Origin: Microcoleus sp. FACHB-68
GTDB taxonomy: Bacteria > Cyanobacteriota > Cyanobacteriia > Cyanobacteriales > Oscillatoriaceae
Direction of reading: 5' to 3'
DNA length: 64,000 nucleotides
Assembly (NCBI RefSeq): GCF_014695715.1
Contig: NZ_JACJOT010000013.1
Location: forward strand, 1-64,000
A program made the position numbers and the translations under genes. Position 1 is the stretch's first letter, and every line of letters starts with the position of its first letter. Positions 9,261 through 17,764 of the stretch are shown here, in pieces. The notes under the pieces were generated by a model. It saw only the letters and a program-made list of their open reading frames with translations, ran no database searches and was not told the DNA's origin.

Positions 9261-9563
9261 ATGAACAGTTCAAAAGTTTCCCAAGCCCTAAAAGCCGGCG
9301 TTATTGCTGCTAGTTTAGCCATTGTGCCTGTAGTTCTACCCGCCTCTGCTCAAACTAATACAACGACAACTTCTCCCGATACGACTTACACCGCTCCCAC
9401 TCAAGACGTTAATACTACCGAAGATGACCGCGATTTTGACTGGGGTTGGTTAGGTTTGTTAGGTCTGGCTGGTTTAGCTGGTTTGGCTCGTAAGCGCCAA
9501 GAACCTGCCCGTACCTACACCACCGAGCGTGACCCGGATGTGGTGCGTTCTGACTATCGCTAA
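9261..9563 (+). CDS. Exported WGxxGxxG-type anchored small protein
   Basis: 100 aa from ATG 9261, chosen because it gives a clean signal peptide (MNSSKVSQALKAGVIAASLA ... LPASAQ) and has GGAG about 9 bases upstream; the longer reading from 9222 would put a basic tail in front. After a Thr/Asp-rich linker comes DWGWLGLLGLAGLAGLARKR (about residues 60-80), the WGxxGxxG motif plus a hydrophobic Leu/Gly segment and basic stop, resembling C-terminal sorting tails. The protein is probably exported and membrane-held. No enzymatic domain is present. Confidence 0.8.
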   Translation: MNSSKVSQALKAGVIAASLAIVPVVLPASAQTNTTTTSPDTTYTAPTQDVNTTEDDRDFDWGWLGLLGLAGLAGLARKRQEPARTYTTERDPDVVRSDYR

Positions 9564-9933
9564 GCCCTTGTGGACTTACGCAGCCTAACTTTTACCGGCT
9601 GCCGGTTGAATTTAGCAGTTTAGTGAAATTCGATCTGTAGTATCTATTCTCACAAAATGCGTAAGTCCTTTCTTTTTTTTAAAGAACCCTCCTCCATAAA
9701 ACTACTTTTTCCGTAGTTCTAAAGATGTAAGGCTCGCCGTTTAGTTAGCCAAAGGGTTTTTGGACGCGTTGTTTGCTTACCTGTTTAGGATACCTTAGTT
9801 TTTTAAGGGTGTGCGTTCTGCGCTCAGCAGCTCTATCAATATTACTTTGAAATAAGTCTTAAGCCAATCTCCCCCATTTTCTCATAAAGAAATGGGGTTT
9901 TCAATTGTCTTTATAATTTTTTATAGAGTTGCA
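9564..9933. other. Intergenic region, 370 bp
   Basis: Besides the MITE-like element it holds short A/T runs (a T-tract near 9671-9680 after the right inverted end). I see no gene. Confidence 0.4.
9572..9668. mobile_element. MITE-like element with 11-bp inverted ends
   Basis: GGACTTACGCA (9572-9582) is repeated in perfect inverted orientation as TGCGTAAGTCC (9658-9668), enclosing 75 bp of non-coding DNA. The layout fits a miniature inverted-repeat element. No target-site duplication is evident. A lone ACTTACGCA near 40409 may be one end of a decayed relative. Confidence 0.5.
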
Positions 9934-10560
9934 CTATCGATTAAGCGTCATCGAAAGCCATTTGGGGTAGCCATAAGAACTGGCCGTTTGAACCGGCAGC
10001 CCACGATAAGTTTTAGCCACCCACTCAACCACTTCATGCAGGGGAGTTATCAGGTTTTCGTCTTCTCCAAACGCTTCAAAAGCCAGACTCCACCACGCCT
10101 CACCATTAACATTCAACTGGGTGAGTTCAACCGTGCAGCCTTGGTTGATCTCTGCATCCATCGGCACTGAAATTATAGATTCATCCGATAAAACTTGATA
10201 CTGACGCTGCATTCGGCTTTTTTTCACCCTCATCCACTCGCCTGTTTCCATCGGTACTGCGGTTATCAAACTCTGTGCCGGTGGTGCTTCACAAATCCAC
10301 TTAACCCATTTTTCAGCCTTACCTTCCCCCGCATTGCCAAAACTCAACTCACCTAATTCTGCTTGCCGCCATTTAACTTCTAAACGCTCCTCTCTGAGTT
10401 TGATATTTAAATACTCACAGCCAGCAGCATACAAATATAAATCTTCACGTTCTTCTGGCAGTTCTAATTGTGCGCCGGCACGCTCAGACTGGAACCAGTT
10501 TATCATTTCGTTCGGCAGTATTCCCTGATAAAACCAGCGCAATTCAGCAGTTGCGAACAT
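9934..10560 (-). CDS. Conserved hypothetical protein
   Basis: 208 aa, soluble, Trp-rich. It starts MFATAELRWFYQGILPNEMI and contains LYLYAAGCEYLNIKLRE, a block of charged beta-strand-like segments (LEVKWRQAEL) and a C-terminal helix GLPVQTASSYGYPKWL. The alternating E-x-K/R pattern faintly recalls CYTH/triphosphate-tunnel proteins, but I cannot confirm that family. It has its own promoter region; the next gene upstream ends 145 bp away beyond a hairpin. Function unknown. Confidence 0.75.
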   Translation of the reverse strand: MFATAELRWFYQGILPNEMINWFQSERAGAQLELPEEREDLYLYAAGCEYLNIKLREERLEVKWRQAELGELSFGNAGEGKAEKWVKWICEAPPAQSLITAVPMETGEWMRVKKSRMQRQYQVLSDESIISVPMDAEINQGCTVELTQLNVNGEAWWSLAFEAFGEDENLITPLHEVVEWVAKTYRGLPVQTASSYGYPKWLSMTLNR

Positions 10561-10616
10561 ATTGTAAAAGTATAATTAATCGCTTTTAAACTATAAATCT
10601 TAAACACAATGAAATG

Positions 10617-10680
10617 TCCGCCCCACAGATAATTTATCTGTGTTAATCTGTGGTTTTAAATTCAGATGGGGCGGATTTTT
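10617..10680 (+). terminator. Nested hairpin with T-tract
   Basis: Outer stem TCCGCCCCA (10617-10625) pairs with TGGGGCGGA (10667-10675) and is followed by TTTTT. An inner perfect stem CACAGATAA/TTATCTGTG occupies 10624-10642. The T-tract follows on the plus strand, whereas both neighbouring genes run on the minus strand, so it may be a repeat element rather than their terminator. Confidence 0.4.
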
Positions 10681-10704
10681 GCCGGAAAATTCTCAACAAA
10701 TTAT

Positions 10705-11454
10705 TTACTGAGGACTCACTAATAGAAAGCCTCGCGTTTTACCCGAATCCGAATCTGTCGTATTCATCGCCTTCCAAAGTTCAGCGGTTGTCACCCACAC
10801 CGGCGGATATTTGTAGCGCGACACATCCAAAATTAAAAACCGATCACTCTGTTCGTTATAAGCCCCCAGAGGAGAAATATGCCCCCCTTTTTCTTGCCCA
10901 ATATCACTTCGCAAGTAGTTAACCAAAACAAAATTTCCGGGTTCTTGTAAATTTTTCATGGCTTGAGTGCGAAATTCCTCCAAACTGCTATCACTGGTGT
11001 AGTGAACCTCCGCTGTGACGGGATAGCTTTCTAACAACTGTCCCAACTGCCCCAGCGTCATACCCTGACGCGAGACAACTTCAGGCGTTACCACTTTCCG
11101 GGTTTGTTCGTTAAAAAAGTTGTTTTGCGTAAACATCCGGAAAGAACCAAATTCAGGTGCCTCCGGTGCCGGCACAGATAAGGCATTCAACACCATGACA
11201 CTGCTGGCGACGCCGCAGTAAGCCAAGTTATCTTGGGTGACAAACTGCATACTTAATGGCCAATAGTCCTGTCGGGCTTTGCTGTCCATTAGCAGCTTTT
11301 CTCCCTCTGTAGAGTTGAGGTTAATCAGATTACTGGGCACCGGCAGCGTTTGGGCGAGTGCGCCACCGCCGGCGAGGCAAAGTCCCAGAATAAATGCTTG
11401 TAGCGGTTGGCGGATGAACTTCAATCTAGCAATCTTGCTCGCACTGGGCTTCAT
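10705..11454 (-). CDS. Phytochelatin-synthase-like peptidase (NsPCS/Alr0975 type)
   Basis: 249 aa. The papain-like triad is visible: C80 in NLAYCGVASSVMVLNAL, H192 in EKGGHISPLGAYN and D210 in FLILDVSRYKYPPVW, at nearly the same spacing as C70/H183/D201 known for the Nostoc enzyme. Prokaryotic members lack the plant C-terminal Cys-rich domain, as here, and mainly cleave Gly from glutathione to give gamma-Glu-Cys with weak phytochelatin synthesis. An N-terminal hydrophobic segment (about 16-34, ending ALAQ) predicts export to the periplasm. No metal-resistance genes adjoin it. Confidence 0.9.
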   Translation of the reverse strand: MKPSASKIARLKFIRQPLQAFILGLCLAGGGALAQTLPVPSNLINLNSTEGEKLLMDSKARQDYWPLSMQFVTQDNLAYCGVASSVMVLNALSVPAPEAPEFGSFRMFTQNNFFNEQTRKVVTPEVVSRQGMTLGQLGQLLESYPVTAEVHYTSDSSLEEFRTQAMKNLQEPGNFVLVNYLRSDIGQEKGGHISPLGAYNEQSDRFLILDVSRYKYPPVWVTTAELWKAMNTTDSDSGKTRGFLLVSPQ

Positions 11455-12091
11455 AAAGTGTTCCTTATCGCCGCTGCGTTGAAGCGCAAAGGCTCACAAA
11501 TAATTGGGTTTGCTGAATTATATAGATAATTTATCCGTGAAGCTACTGATTTTTTTCTTTGCCGGCAAAAACTATGCTGCCGGTGTAAAACGACTCTTGA
11601 GCCGGCGAGTATTGGGTTTGAAGCGTGAGCTTAAGAGTGAAAAATTATCTTTACAAGATTTCTTATCTGAGCGGTTAAAAATTATGCCCGGAACCATCTT
11701 TGGCAACTGCGAATGAAAAGAGTGTGCTGCCCCCAAGGGTTTGGCGGGGGCAATCACAGTCAACTATCAGGAGCCTACTATGACCGAAAGATTTGAACTT
11801 GAAAAACCTTCAATCCCCCAGCGCTCTGCTCGCACGCTTCATTTGAGTGGATTTTTATCAAATAAATTTTTTAGGAGTTAGTGCGACGTTCAAAGGTGGA
11901 ACTCTACACAAGGACTGCATCTAACTTAGCCAACAGCTGGCAGATAACGAAGGGCGGATTTTAGAAAGCGCCCTCATCCTTGTAAATATTCTTTTTCTAA
12001 AAGCACGCCAGCATTCCACCTGTAACGTGAGCCGCTTCTTCTAGCAAATTCAATTGACTCTTAATGCTGTTTCACACAATAAGCTAACTTC
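11455..12091. other. Intergenic region, 637 bp
   Basis: A GC-rich hairpin TGCCCCC/GGGGGCA (11728-11752, loop 11 nt) lacks a T-tail. Behind it lies the small ORF at 11780. A 70-codon TTG-started frame at 11504 is not convincing. The M23 peptidase promoter should be near 12000-12080. Confidence 0.4.
11780..11881 (+). CDS. Candidate 33-aa small protein
   Basis: ATG 11780 is preceded by AGGAG at a good distance (CAGGAGCCTACT) and opens a 33-codon frame, MTERFELEKPSIPQRSARTL and on to FRS. The stop TAG overlaps a GTG (TAGTG) that opens a further 27-codon frame to 11964, itself preceded by TAGGAG. Such coupling is suggestive, but length and composition give no independent support. No family is recognised. 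Confidence 0.3.
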   Translation: MTERFELEKPSIPQRSARTLHLSGFLSNKFFRS

Positions 12092-13087
12092 ATGCATCTC
12101 CGCTTTGTTGCCATTAGCACACTTGCTGTCCTTGCCGCCCAGCAGTTAATCTGCAATACCAGCACAAGTCAGAGCGCCTCAGCCCAGACGTCGGTAAACT
12201 CAAGCAGGGAGATTGCCACTCCCCACAAGTCGAACTCTGCTTTTAAAACCCGAATCTCCCAGACACAAACAGCCGCTGATTCGAGGTATAACTCAAATAA
12301 TCAAGCCCAACCCACTGTCGTGTTTGCCACCGGCACAGAAACTGCTACTCAAATCACTCATACAGCAGAAGGGGCCGCAATTTTACAGCCGGTGAATCAA
12401 CCGCAAACGTCATCACCGGCACCCCAGTTGGCTTCACAATCCGCAAATAGCCGCCAACAAAGGGTTGAAGTTGAGCAAGTGCGCCGAGTACCCGTAAATT
12501 CCCAGCCGCCTGCTGCTACCTCGGCGAATCAAACTACAACCAAGGCCGGCAGAATTAACACTCGTCTTGATAGCTTGAGAGATAATGTTCAAACTTATCG
12601 CTCTAACAATGGCGCTGAATTGCCGCCCCTGTCTGCCCCAGATACTTATTTGCCCAACTCTCCTGTGCAGGGGTATATCTGGCCGGCTCAAGGGCAGTTA
12701 AGTTCAGGCTATGGCTGGCGCTGGGGACGGATGCACAACGGGATTGATATTGCCGGCCCGATTGGAACGCGAATCGTTGCTGCGGCTGCTGGAGTTGTAA
12801 CCTATGCCGCTTGGGATGAGGGCGGTTATGGCAATTTAGTTGAAATTCAACATCCTGATGGAAGTATCACGCGCTACGCCCACAATGACCGGATTTGGGT
12901 ACGTGCCGGCCAGCGAGTGCAGCAAGGTCAGCAAATCTCAGAGATGGGCAGCACCGGCTATAGCACCGGCCCTCATTTGCACTTTGAACTGCGTGTAGCC
13001 GGTCAAGGCGCTGTCGATCCAATGGCTTATCTCGGTAATTCTCATGCTTACAATTCCTCACAAACACGGAGCAATCAAGCATGGTAA
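12092..13087 (+). CDS. M23 (LytM-type) peptidoglycan metalloendopeptidase
   Basis: 331 aa. A signal peptide (about 1-30, ending SASAQ) is followed by a low-complexity Gln/Ser/Thr-rich linker (30-185) and an M23 domain (about 190-315). Zinc ligands are seen in RMHNGIDIAG (H-x3-D) and in GPHLHFELRV (HxH). Such enzymes cut peptide cross-bridges in peptidoglycan or, when catalytic residues are lost, activate amidases; here the ligands are intact. The last 15 residues are a short polar tail. It is monocistronic and followed by a strong terminator. Confidence 0.93.
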   Translation: MHLRFVAISTLAVLAAQQLICNTSTSQSASAQTSVNSSREIATPHKSNSAFKTRISQTQTAADSRYNSNNQAQPTVVFATGTETATQITHTAEGAAILQPVNQPQTSSPAPQLASQSANSRQQRVEVEQVRRVPVNSQPPAATSANQTTTKAGRINTRLDSLRDNVQTYRSNNGAELPPLSAPDTYLPNSPVQGYIWPAQGQLSSGYGWRWGRMHNGIDIAGPIGTRIVAAAAGVVTYAAWDEGGYGNLVEIQHPDGSITRYAHNDRIWVRAGQRVQQGQQISEMGSTGYSTGPHLHFELRVAGQGAVDPMAYLGNSHAYNSSQTRSNQAW

Positions 13088-13124
13088 TCCCTATTTTTTC
13101 TAAATAGATCAAAAAACAAAAGTT

Positions 13125-13162
13125 AAAGGCAAAAGAAGTCATGTATTTCTTTTGCCTTTTTC
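13125..13162 (+). terminator. Rho-independent terminator of the M23 gene
   Basis: A perfect 13-bp stem, AAAGGCAAAAGAA (13125-13137) with TTCTTTTGCCTTT (13147-13159), 9-nt loop, followed by further T residues. It begins 37 bp after the stop codon. A related AAGGCAAAA/TTTTGCCTT hairpin ends the gene at 62159. Confidence 0.88.
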
Positions 13163-13366
13163 ATTTTTCCAAGGCTGTTTACCAGCAGTTTCAAAACTGT
13201 ATTTTGCTCATATTTTATCATTTTTATAAGACAATATACTTGTGTAAAAAGCTTTTCATGCTAATATTTGTTGACAAATTATTTAAATTGCAATATAGAA
13301 ATCATGCCGAATATAGCAATCTAAAATATCTAGGGGGCAAGATGCCGACGCTACTTTTTTAAATTG
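13163..13366. other. AT-rich spacer
   Basis: About 200 bp of AT-rich DNA between the terminator and the small ORF at 13367. A 73-codon frame across 13141-13362 starts inside the terminator loop and has AT-driven composition, so I do not call it. Confidence 0.4.
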
Positions 13367-13540
13367 ATGGACAAGCCGGTGTTGCAGCCGGCCTTTATCG
13401 CTTCGCATCTGCTGAACTTAAACAAACTGCTTCGCGACGTGAGGGCCGGCGCAACCAACAACCCACACATGAAGCAGAAATTCCAGAATTTGGCCCGGTT
13501 AGTGGGATTGCTGCATCTTTCCCAGACTAGGTTAAACTGA
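13367..13540 (+). CDS. Candidate 57-aa small protein
   Basis: ATG 13367 opens a 57-codon frame with protein-like composition: MDKPVLQPAFIASHLLNLNK, then RDVRAG, NPHMKQKFQNLARLVGLLHL. The heptad-like leucines suggest one or two amphipathic helices. It ends 44 bp before the next gene, so it may be the first gene of that unit. No clear Shine-Dalgarno is present and another stop-free frame overlaps it (it reads GVAAGLYRFASAELKQ but lacks a start codon), so which frame is coding is uncertain. No known family. Confidence 0.35.
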   Translation: MDKPVLQPAFIASHLLNLNKLLRDVRAGATNNPHMKQKFQNLARLVGLLHLSQTRLN

Positions 13541-13584
13541 CTAAAAAGGTCTGGTCTGTCAGTGCACTATTCGTGCTGCTAGCG

Positions 13585-15672
13585 ATGGAATACTGGGAAT
13601 TTCTGATCCAAAAAGAAGGCGATCGCGCTTGGCTGCCCCTCGAATCTCCCGATGTGGAAATTTTAGAAGGCCGGTATCGGGTTGTCGCCCGTTCTGAGCG
13701 TGCGAATGAGGCTGTGGAAATTCGCGTGACTCATGATTGCACCGATGAAGTCCCGCCCAAACGACGAGTTCAAAAGCGTTCGCGCCGCACTAGCGCTGAA
13801 GGATTGGTCGTGGTTATTCCCTTTACGCGCCTTAAACCGGGGTTGTGGGAGTTGCGATGCAGCGGCGGCGATGTCATGTCCGATCTGATGGGGAGTAGCT
13901 GGCAACAATCTGTCAAGCTGGAAGTGTTGCCCATTGATGAAGATGCCGCGCCTCTAGAGTCGAATGAGCCGGCATTGTCAGAAAGTGCGGATCTCCCAGA
14001 AGTGCCGGCAATGCTTACAGAGGATATTGAGCCGGCAACTCCCGAACCAACCGTTACCCAACCGATTGTGTCCCCTGTGCGATTAGTGCCGATGAAGCCG
14101 GCAGCGCAGAGGTTGCAGGCAATTATTAACAATTCTGAGGAAGAGTCCGACAATTCCAGGGATTTACCCGATGAGCCGGCAGCCACAACAGGAAGCCGGC
14201 AACCGCTACAGCTAATCCTGAACCGAACCACCTATATGGTGCGTCAGGGGCAACCGCTGACGGTATCTGGACGGGTTGATGTTGCTGATGGCGTCAAGGA
14301 TGCGCTTCCCTTAAGATCGGCAGAAGTGCATATTCAACTGCGTGATCCTCAAAGTTCGCAGTTAGTAATGAGTGTGCGGCAATCACTGCCCCAAATTCAG
14401 CCGCCGGTGCCATTTGCCTATGCGCTAGAAATTCCGGTGGAGAGCGATACCCGTCTGATTTTGGGGCAAATTAGTGTTTACGATGGCAGTCCCGATGCGC
14501 TAGATACGAAATCTTTTACAATTACAGCCGATGTTGAGGACTTGCTGGGCGCGATCTCGGAAGAATTAAGCGACCAAGATGTTGTGGATCTGTCGGAATA
14601 CCCTTACCCGAAACACCACATCGAAGCGCTTCACCAGTCTTTCTCAGAACTGGTGGACACGATGCAAAACCCTCAGCCGGTTCAGTTCCAACCTTCGACA
14701 GATCGGGTGTTGCCTCCCCTGCTGCATAAACCTGAAGCGGGGAAGACTGTCTCGAAACCGTTGGATTTGCCGACCTTTTCCCGCCCAAACGCACCTAATA
14801 GCAAGGTGGTGCCGATCAACCGCACCCAAAAAGGCGTAGAGGCACCGGCTGAAACCAGCGAAACCCCACAGGAAACGCTGCCGGCGGAAACACAACCCAA
14901 TTTAGAAGTCTTACCCAACCGGGCAGAAGCGGAAACGGCTGAGGTTGAACGGCCTGAAATGCGGGTTGTACAAGAACCACCGGCAGCCGCGCCCTCGTCG
15001 CCGGTGGATGCGGCTTTTAAATCATTGAAGCTGCCAGAACGCTTCTGGACACGACTAAATGCTTTGGCCAATGATGAGGAGTTGTCAGAATGGCTGAAAA
15101 CAGAGGTATCCTCGTTTCAAGAAGCATCCCCTAGTGAGGAGAGCGAGATCGAGCCGGCAGAATCGCCTCCTCAGACGGTTTCCGAGTGGGAAGCGCGAGA
15201 GATTGTGGTGGATGATGAGCCGCTAGAACCGGCACGTCCCTCTAATCTCAGGCGTTTGCGAAGCATTAACCCCCCAACGCCTGAAGAGGCAAATCCAGCT
15301 TTGTTGCCTGAAGATGAGCCGGTTCCCGCGCCGGTTTTAGAAGTTCCCAAGGAAAATTTAGTGGCCGGCAGGCCGGTTAAAGTGGCTGTGAGACTGCCTG
15401 AAATTGTGCCCCGCATTTATGTCAAAGTCTGGCTGCAAGACCGGCAAGCGCGTTCCGTACTCGATGGCCCTTACTGGTTAACGGAATTTTCCAGCAGCAT
15501 CTGGGGCGAGTTAGAGGCAACCGTTGAATTAGCGGTTCCCTACGGCAGTTTAGACGTTCAGGTGGAAGCGGTGGCAATGGAAATGCAGACTCAGCGGGAA
15601 AGCCGTAAAGTCAGCGTTGAGCGTCGTGTTGTGCCCCCAGCGCCCCCATCCCTGCCCTTAGAAAATGAGTAG
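13585..15672 (+). CDS. Large acidic, proline-rich conserved cyanobacterial protein
   Basis: 695 aa from ATG 13585 (a GTG four codons earlier is less likely). Residues about 1-105 form a beta-rich domain (MEYWEFLIQKEGDRAWLPLE ... RLKPGLWELRCSGG). A second folded block lies at about 210-310 (LQLILNRTTYMVRQGQPLTV, an Ig-like pattern) and a third at the C-terminus (about 580-680, IVPRIYVKVWLQDRQARSVL). Between them are long linkers rich in Pro, Glu and Ala. No signal peptide or catalytic motif is seen. Ig-like blocks separated by disordered linkers suggest a structural or scaffold role, but the function is unknown. Confidence 0.8.
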   Translation: MEYWEFLIQKEGDRAWLPLESPDVEILEGRYRVVARSERANEAVEIRVTHDCTDEVPPKRRVQKRSRRTSAEGLVVVIPFTRLKPGLWELRCSGGDVMSDLMGSSWQQSVKLEVLPIDEDAAPLESNEPALSESADLPEVPAMLTEDIEPATPEPTVTQPIVSPVRLVPMKPAAQRLQAIINNSEEESDNSRDLPDEPAATTGSRQPLQLILNRTTYMVRQGQPLTVSGRVDVADGVKDALPLRSAEVHIQLRDPQSSQLVMSVRQSLPQIQPPVPFAYALEIPVESDTRLILGQISVYDGSPDALDTKSFTITADVEDLLGAISEELSDQDVVDLSEYPYPKHHIEALHQSFSELVDTMQNPQPVQFQPSTDRVLPPLLHKPEAGKTVSKPLDLPTFSRPNAPNSKVVPINRTQKGVEAPAETSETPQETLPAETQPNLEVLPNRAEAETAEVERPEMRVVQEPPAAAPSSPVDAAFKSLKLPERFWTRLNALANDEELSEWLKTEVSSFQEASPSEESEIEPAESPPQTVSEWEAREIVVDDEPLEPARPSNLRRLRSINPPTPEEANPALLPEDEPVPAPVLEVPKENLVAGRPVKVAVRLPEIVPRIYVKVWLQDRQARSVLDGPYWLTEFSSSIWGELEATVELAVPYGSLDVQVEAVAMEMQTQRESRKVSVERRVVPPAPPSLPLENE

Positions 15673-16110
15673 TGTTGTTATACAAACATACTCTTACAGT
15701 TTGCCGATCACTCTCATTCTCTCTATCCTTTTAATGGATAGGTTGACTTTAGTTTTAAGAAGAATTTGCCCTTGGGTTGCCGGTTTATTTGTGAGAGCCG
15801 GTACACGCTTTGCAGAGGGCGAATAGCGCTTTTGGGAAAGTTTGCTCGAAATTTAATGAAGTGGAATTTGGATAGCCTGACTAATTTAAAATGTAAAAAG
15901 GATGTCAAGCCTTTGGGAGCGGCTCGCGAAATTGCGGGAAGGGCAGTGACTTCGGGATTTTGCACAATTTAGGTGGAGCCGGTGGAAAAGCGTAAGTTTA
16001 CAGATTAAATGTTTGTTATTTTATAAGCTGTAATGGGGTGTTCTGTTGCAATGGCGACACAACTAATAGTTAGGTAGTTAGTAAAGCACTGCCATCCTCT
16101 TTCGACTTTA
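15673..16110. other. Intergenic region
   Basis: About 440 bp with no convincing gene; a 68-codon TTG-started frame at 15766 lacks a ribosome-binding site and family resemblance. The dyad described next closes the region. Confidence 0.4.
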
Positions 16111-16130
16111 TTTTGTCTAAAATGACAAAA
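16111..16130 (+). promoter_or_regulatory. Operator-like dyad upstream of the ATPase-TOPRIM gene
   Basis: TTTTGTC (16111-16117) and GACAAAA (16124-16130) form a perfect 7-bp inverted repeat around TAAAAT, which itself resembles a -10 box. It ends 20 bp before the ATG at 16151. A dyad wrapped around a -10 element is the usual position for a repressor. No clear -35 box is seen. Confidence 0.45.
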
Positions 16131-16150
16131 GTCTAAACGGTCAAGCAATC

Positions 16151-17764
16151 ATGTCCTTCAATTTGGCTATCCCTCGCTCTACAGGTGAACTACTCAATCT
16201 CACTATCAACCTAGGAGAAATCCTGTTTGTTCTTGGTGCCAACGGTACTGGCAAGTCCAGCCTGATGCAACGGTTATATAGCCTTTATCCTGATAAGGCG
16301 CGACGGATATCGGCGCATCGTCAAACTTGGTTTTCTTCCAGTGCAATGGATTTATCGCCTCAGCAAAAGCGAAACTATGAAGACAACATACGAAGCGTGG
16401 ACACCAGCGTAGATTCACGCTGGAAAGATGATTATGGTAACTACCGTGCAAGTATTGCTATTTATAACCTCATTGACGCTGAGAACGTGCGTTCTCGATC
16501 AATTGCTGGTGCAGTGGATGCTAACAATATTGAGCTGGCAAAGACTCTTTCAAAGAAAAATGCTCCTATACAGATTATCAACGAGCTTTTAGAGCTTTCA
16601 AATATTCCTATTGAGATATCTGTCCGTGAAAGCGAGCAGGTAGTTGCAATTAAAAGTGGAAGTGATCCATACAGCATTGCGGAACTCTCGGATGGTGAAC
16701 GTAACGCCCTATTAATCGCGGCGAACGTATTGACTGTTAAGAGTGGTACTTTAGTGCTAATTGATGAGCCAGAGCGCCACCTTCACCGCTCCATCATTTC
16801 ACCACTTCTGACACTTTTGTTCTCTAATCGAGATGATTGTGCATTCATAGTATCTACACATGATGTGATGCTGCCCCTCGACAATCCCAGCTCACGTACA
16901 TTGCTGATTCGGGGCTGCACCTATGCTGGATCTTCTGTAAATAGTTGGGACGCAGATCTTGTTCTTCCTGAAACTGAAATTGATGATGACATCAAGAAGG
17001 ATATCCTTGGTGCGCGTAGAAAGATTCTCTTTGTTGAAGGCACTGAGCGAAGTCTTGATAAGCCGCTTTACAGTCTAGTGTTTCCAAATGTCTCCATTGT
17101 GGCAAAATCAAGCTGCCGAGATGTCGAACATACCGTTTCTAGCATCCGGGACTCTGCTAATCTTCACTGGGTTTATGCTTTTGGTATTGTTGATAATGAT
17201 CGGCGACCAGAAACTGAAATTAATCGGCTTAAAGAGAAGGGCATATACGCCCTTTCAGTCTTCTCAGTTGAGTCGATATATTACCATCCACATATTCAAG
17301 ACCTTATTACACAGCGCCATGCAAGTGTTATCGGAGGTGCTTCTTCCACATACCTTGATAATGCTAAAACTGCTGCTATTCAGGCAATCAAGCCACATAT
17401 TCAACGCCTGAGTGAGCAAACTGCTGAAAAGGCAATTCGTGAGGAGTTTTTTCGGCAACTGCCTAAAAAAACAGACATTGGTGCTGGGACACCCATCAAT
17501 GTTTCCATCAATGTGGCTGAGTATGTCACAAAAGAACGTGACCGATTACAAAATTTACTTAATGATGCCAATCTGGTAGTAATCATTTCACAATATCCAG
17601 TTCGTGAAACACCTGCTCTAGACAAGATTGTAAAGGAGCTTGGATTCCAAAAGCGTGAACAGTATGAGGGGGCTGTACGGAAACTATTAATGGACAACAA
17701 AGAGGCTCTAACTTTTGTAAAATCTCTCTTTGGTACATTGGTGTCAGACATTGAAGCAGTATGA
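16151..17764 (+). CDS. ABC/SMC-type ATPase fused to TOPRIM (DUF4435-like) domain; merged PARIS-like defence protein
   Basis: 537 aa. Residues 1-270 are an SMC/ABC-type ATPase: Walker A GANGTGKS (29-36), signature LSDGE (179-183), Walker B LVLIDEPERH (201-210) and switch histidine H237. From about 288 a TOPRIM-like nuclease domain follows: E296 in ILFVEG and VDND (348-351). An ATPase joined to a TOPRIM/DUF4435 module is the composition of PARIS anti-phage systems (AriA ATPase, AriB nuclease), which also occur fused in one gene; OLD nucleases share this layout and are the main alternative. The gene contains no GCCGGC site, unlike most neighbours, which suggests transfer. It stands alone behind an operator-like dyad. 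Confidence 0.75.
   Translation: MSFNLAIPRSTGELLNLTINLGEILFVLGANGTGKSSLMQRLYSLYPDKARRISAHRQTWFSSSAMDLSPQQKRNYEDNIRSVDTSVDSRWKDDYGNYRASIAIYNLIDAENVRSRSIAGAVDANNIELAKTLSKKNAPIQIINELLELSNIPIEISVRESEQVVAIKSGSDPYSIAELSDGERNALLIAANVLTVKSGTLVLIDEPERHLHRSIISPLLTLLFSNRDDCAFIVSTHDVMLPLDNPSSRTLLIRGCTYAGSSVNSWDADLVLPETEIDDDIKKDILGARRKILFVEGTERSLDKPLYSLVFPNVSIVAKSSCRDVEHTVSSIRDSANLHWVYAFGIVDNDRRPETEINRLKEKGIYALSVFSVESIYYHPHIQDLITQRHASVIGGASSTYLDNAKTAAIQAIKPHIQRLSEQTAEKAIREEFFRQLPKKTDIGAGTPINVSINVAEYVTKERDRLQNLLNDANLVVIISQYPVRETPALDKIVKELGFQKREQYEGAVRKLLMDNKEALTFVKSLFGTLVSDIEAV

Noticed and set aside
11504-11716. 70-aa TTG-started frame
   Set aside because: No ribosome-binding site, no recognised similarity, and it overlaps the likely promoter region of the divergent gene.
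13141-13362. 73-aa frame downstream of the M23 gene
   Set aside because: It begins inside the terminator loop and is AT-driven with Phe/Leu/Lys/Tyr composition.
15766-15972. 68-aa frame between the acidic protein and the ATPase-TOPRIM gene
   Set aside because: Start TTG, no ribosome-binding site, and composition unlike neighbours.
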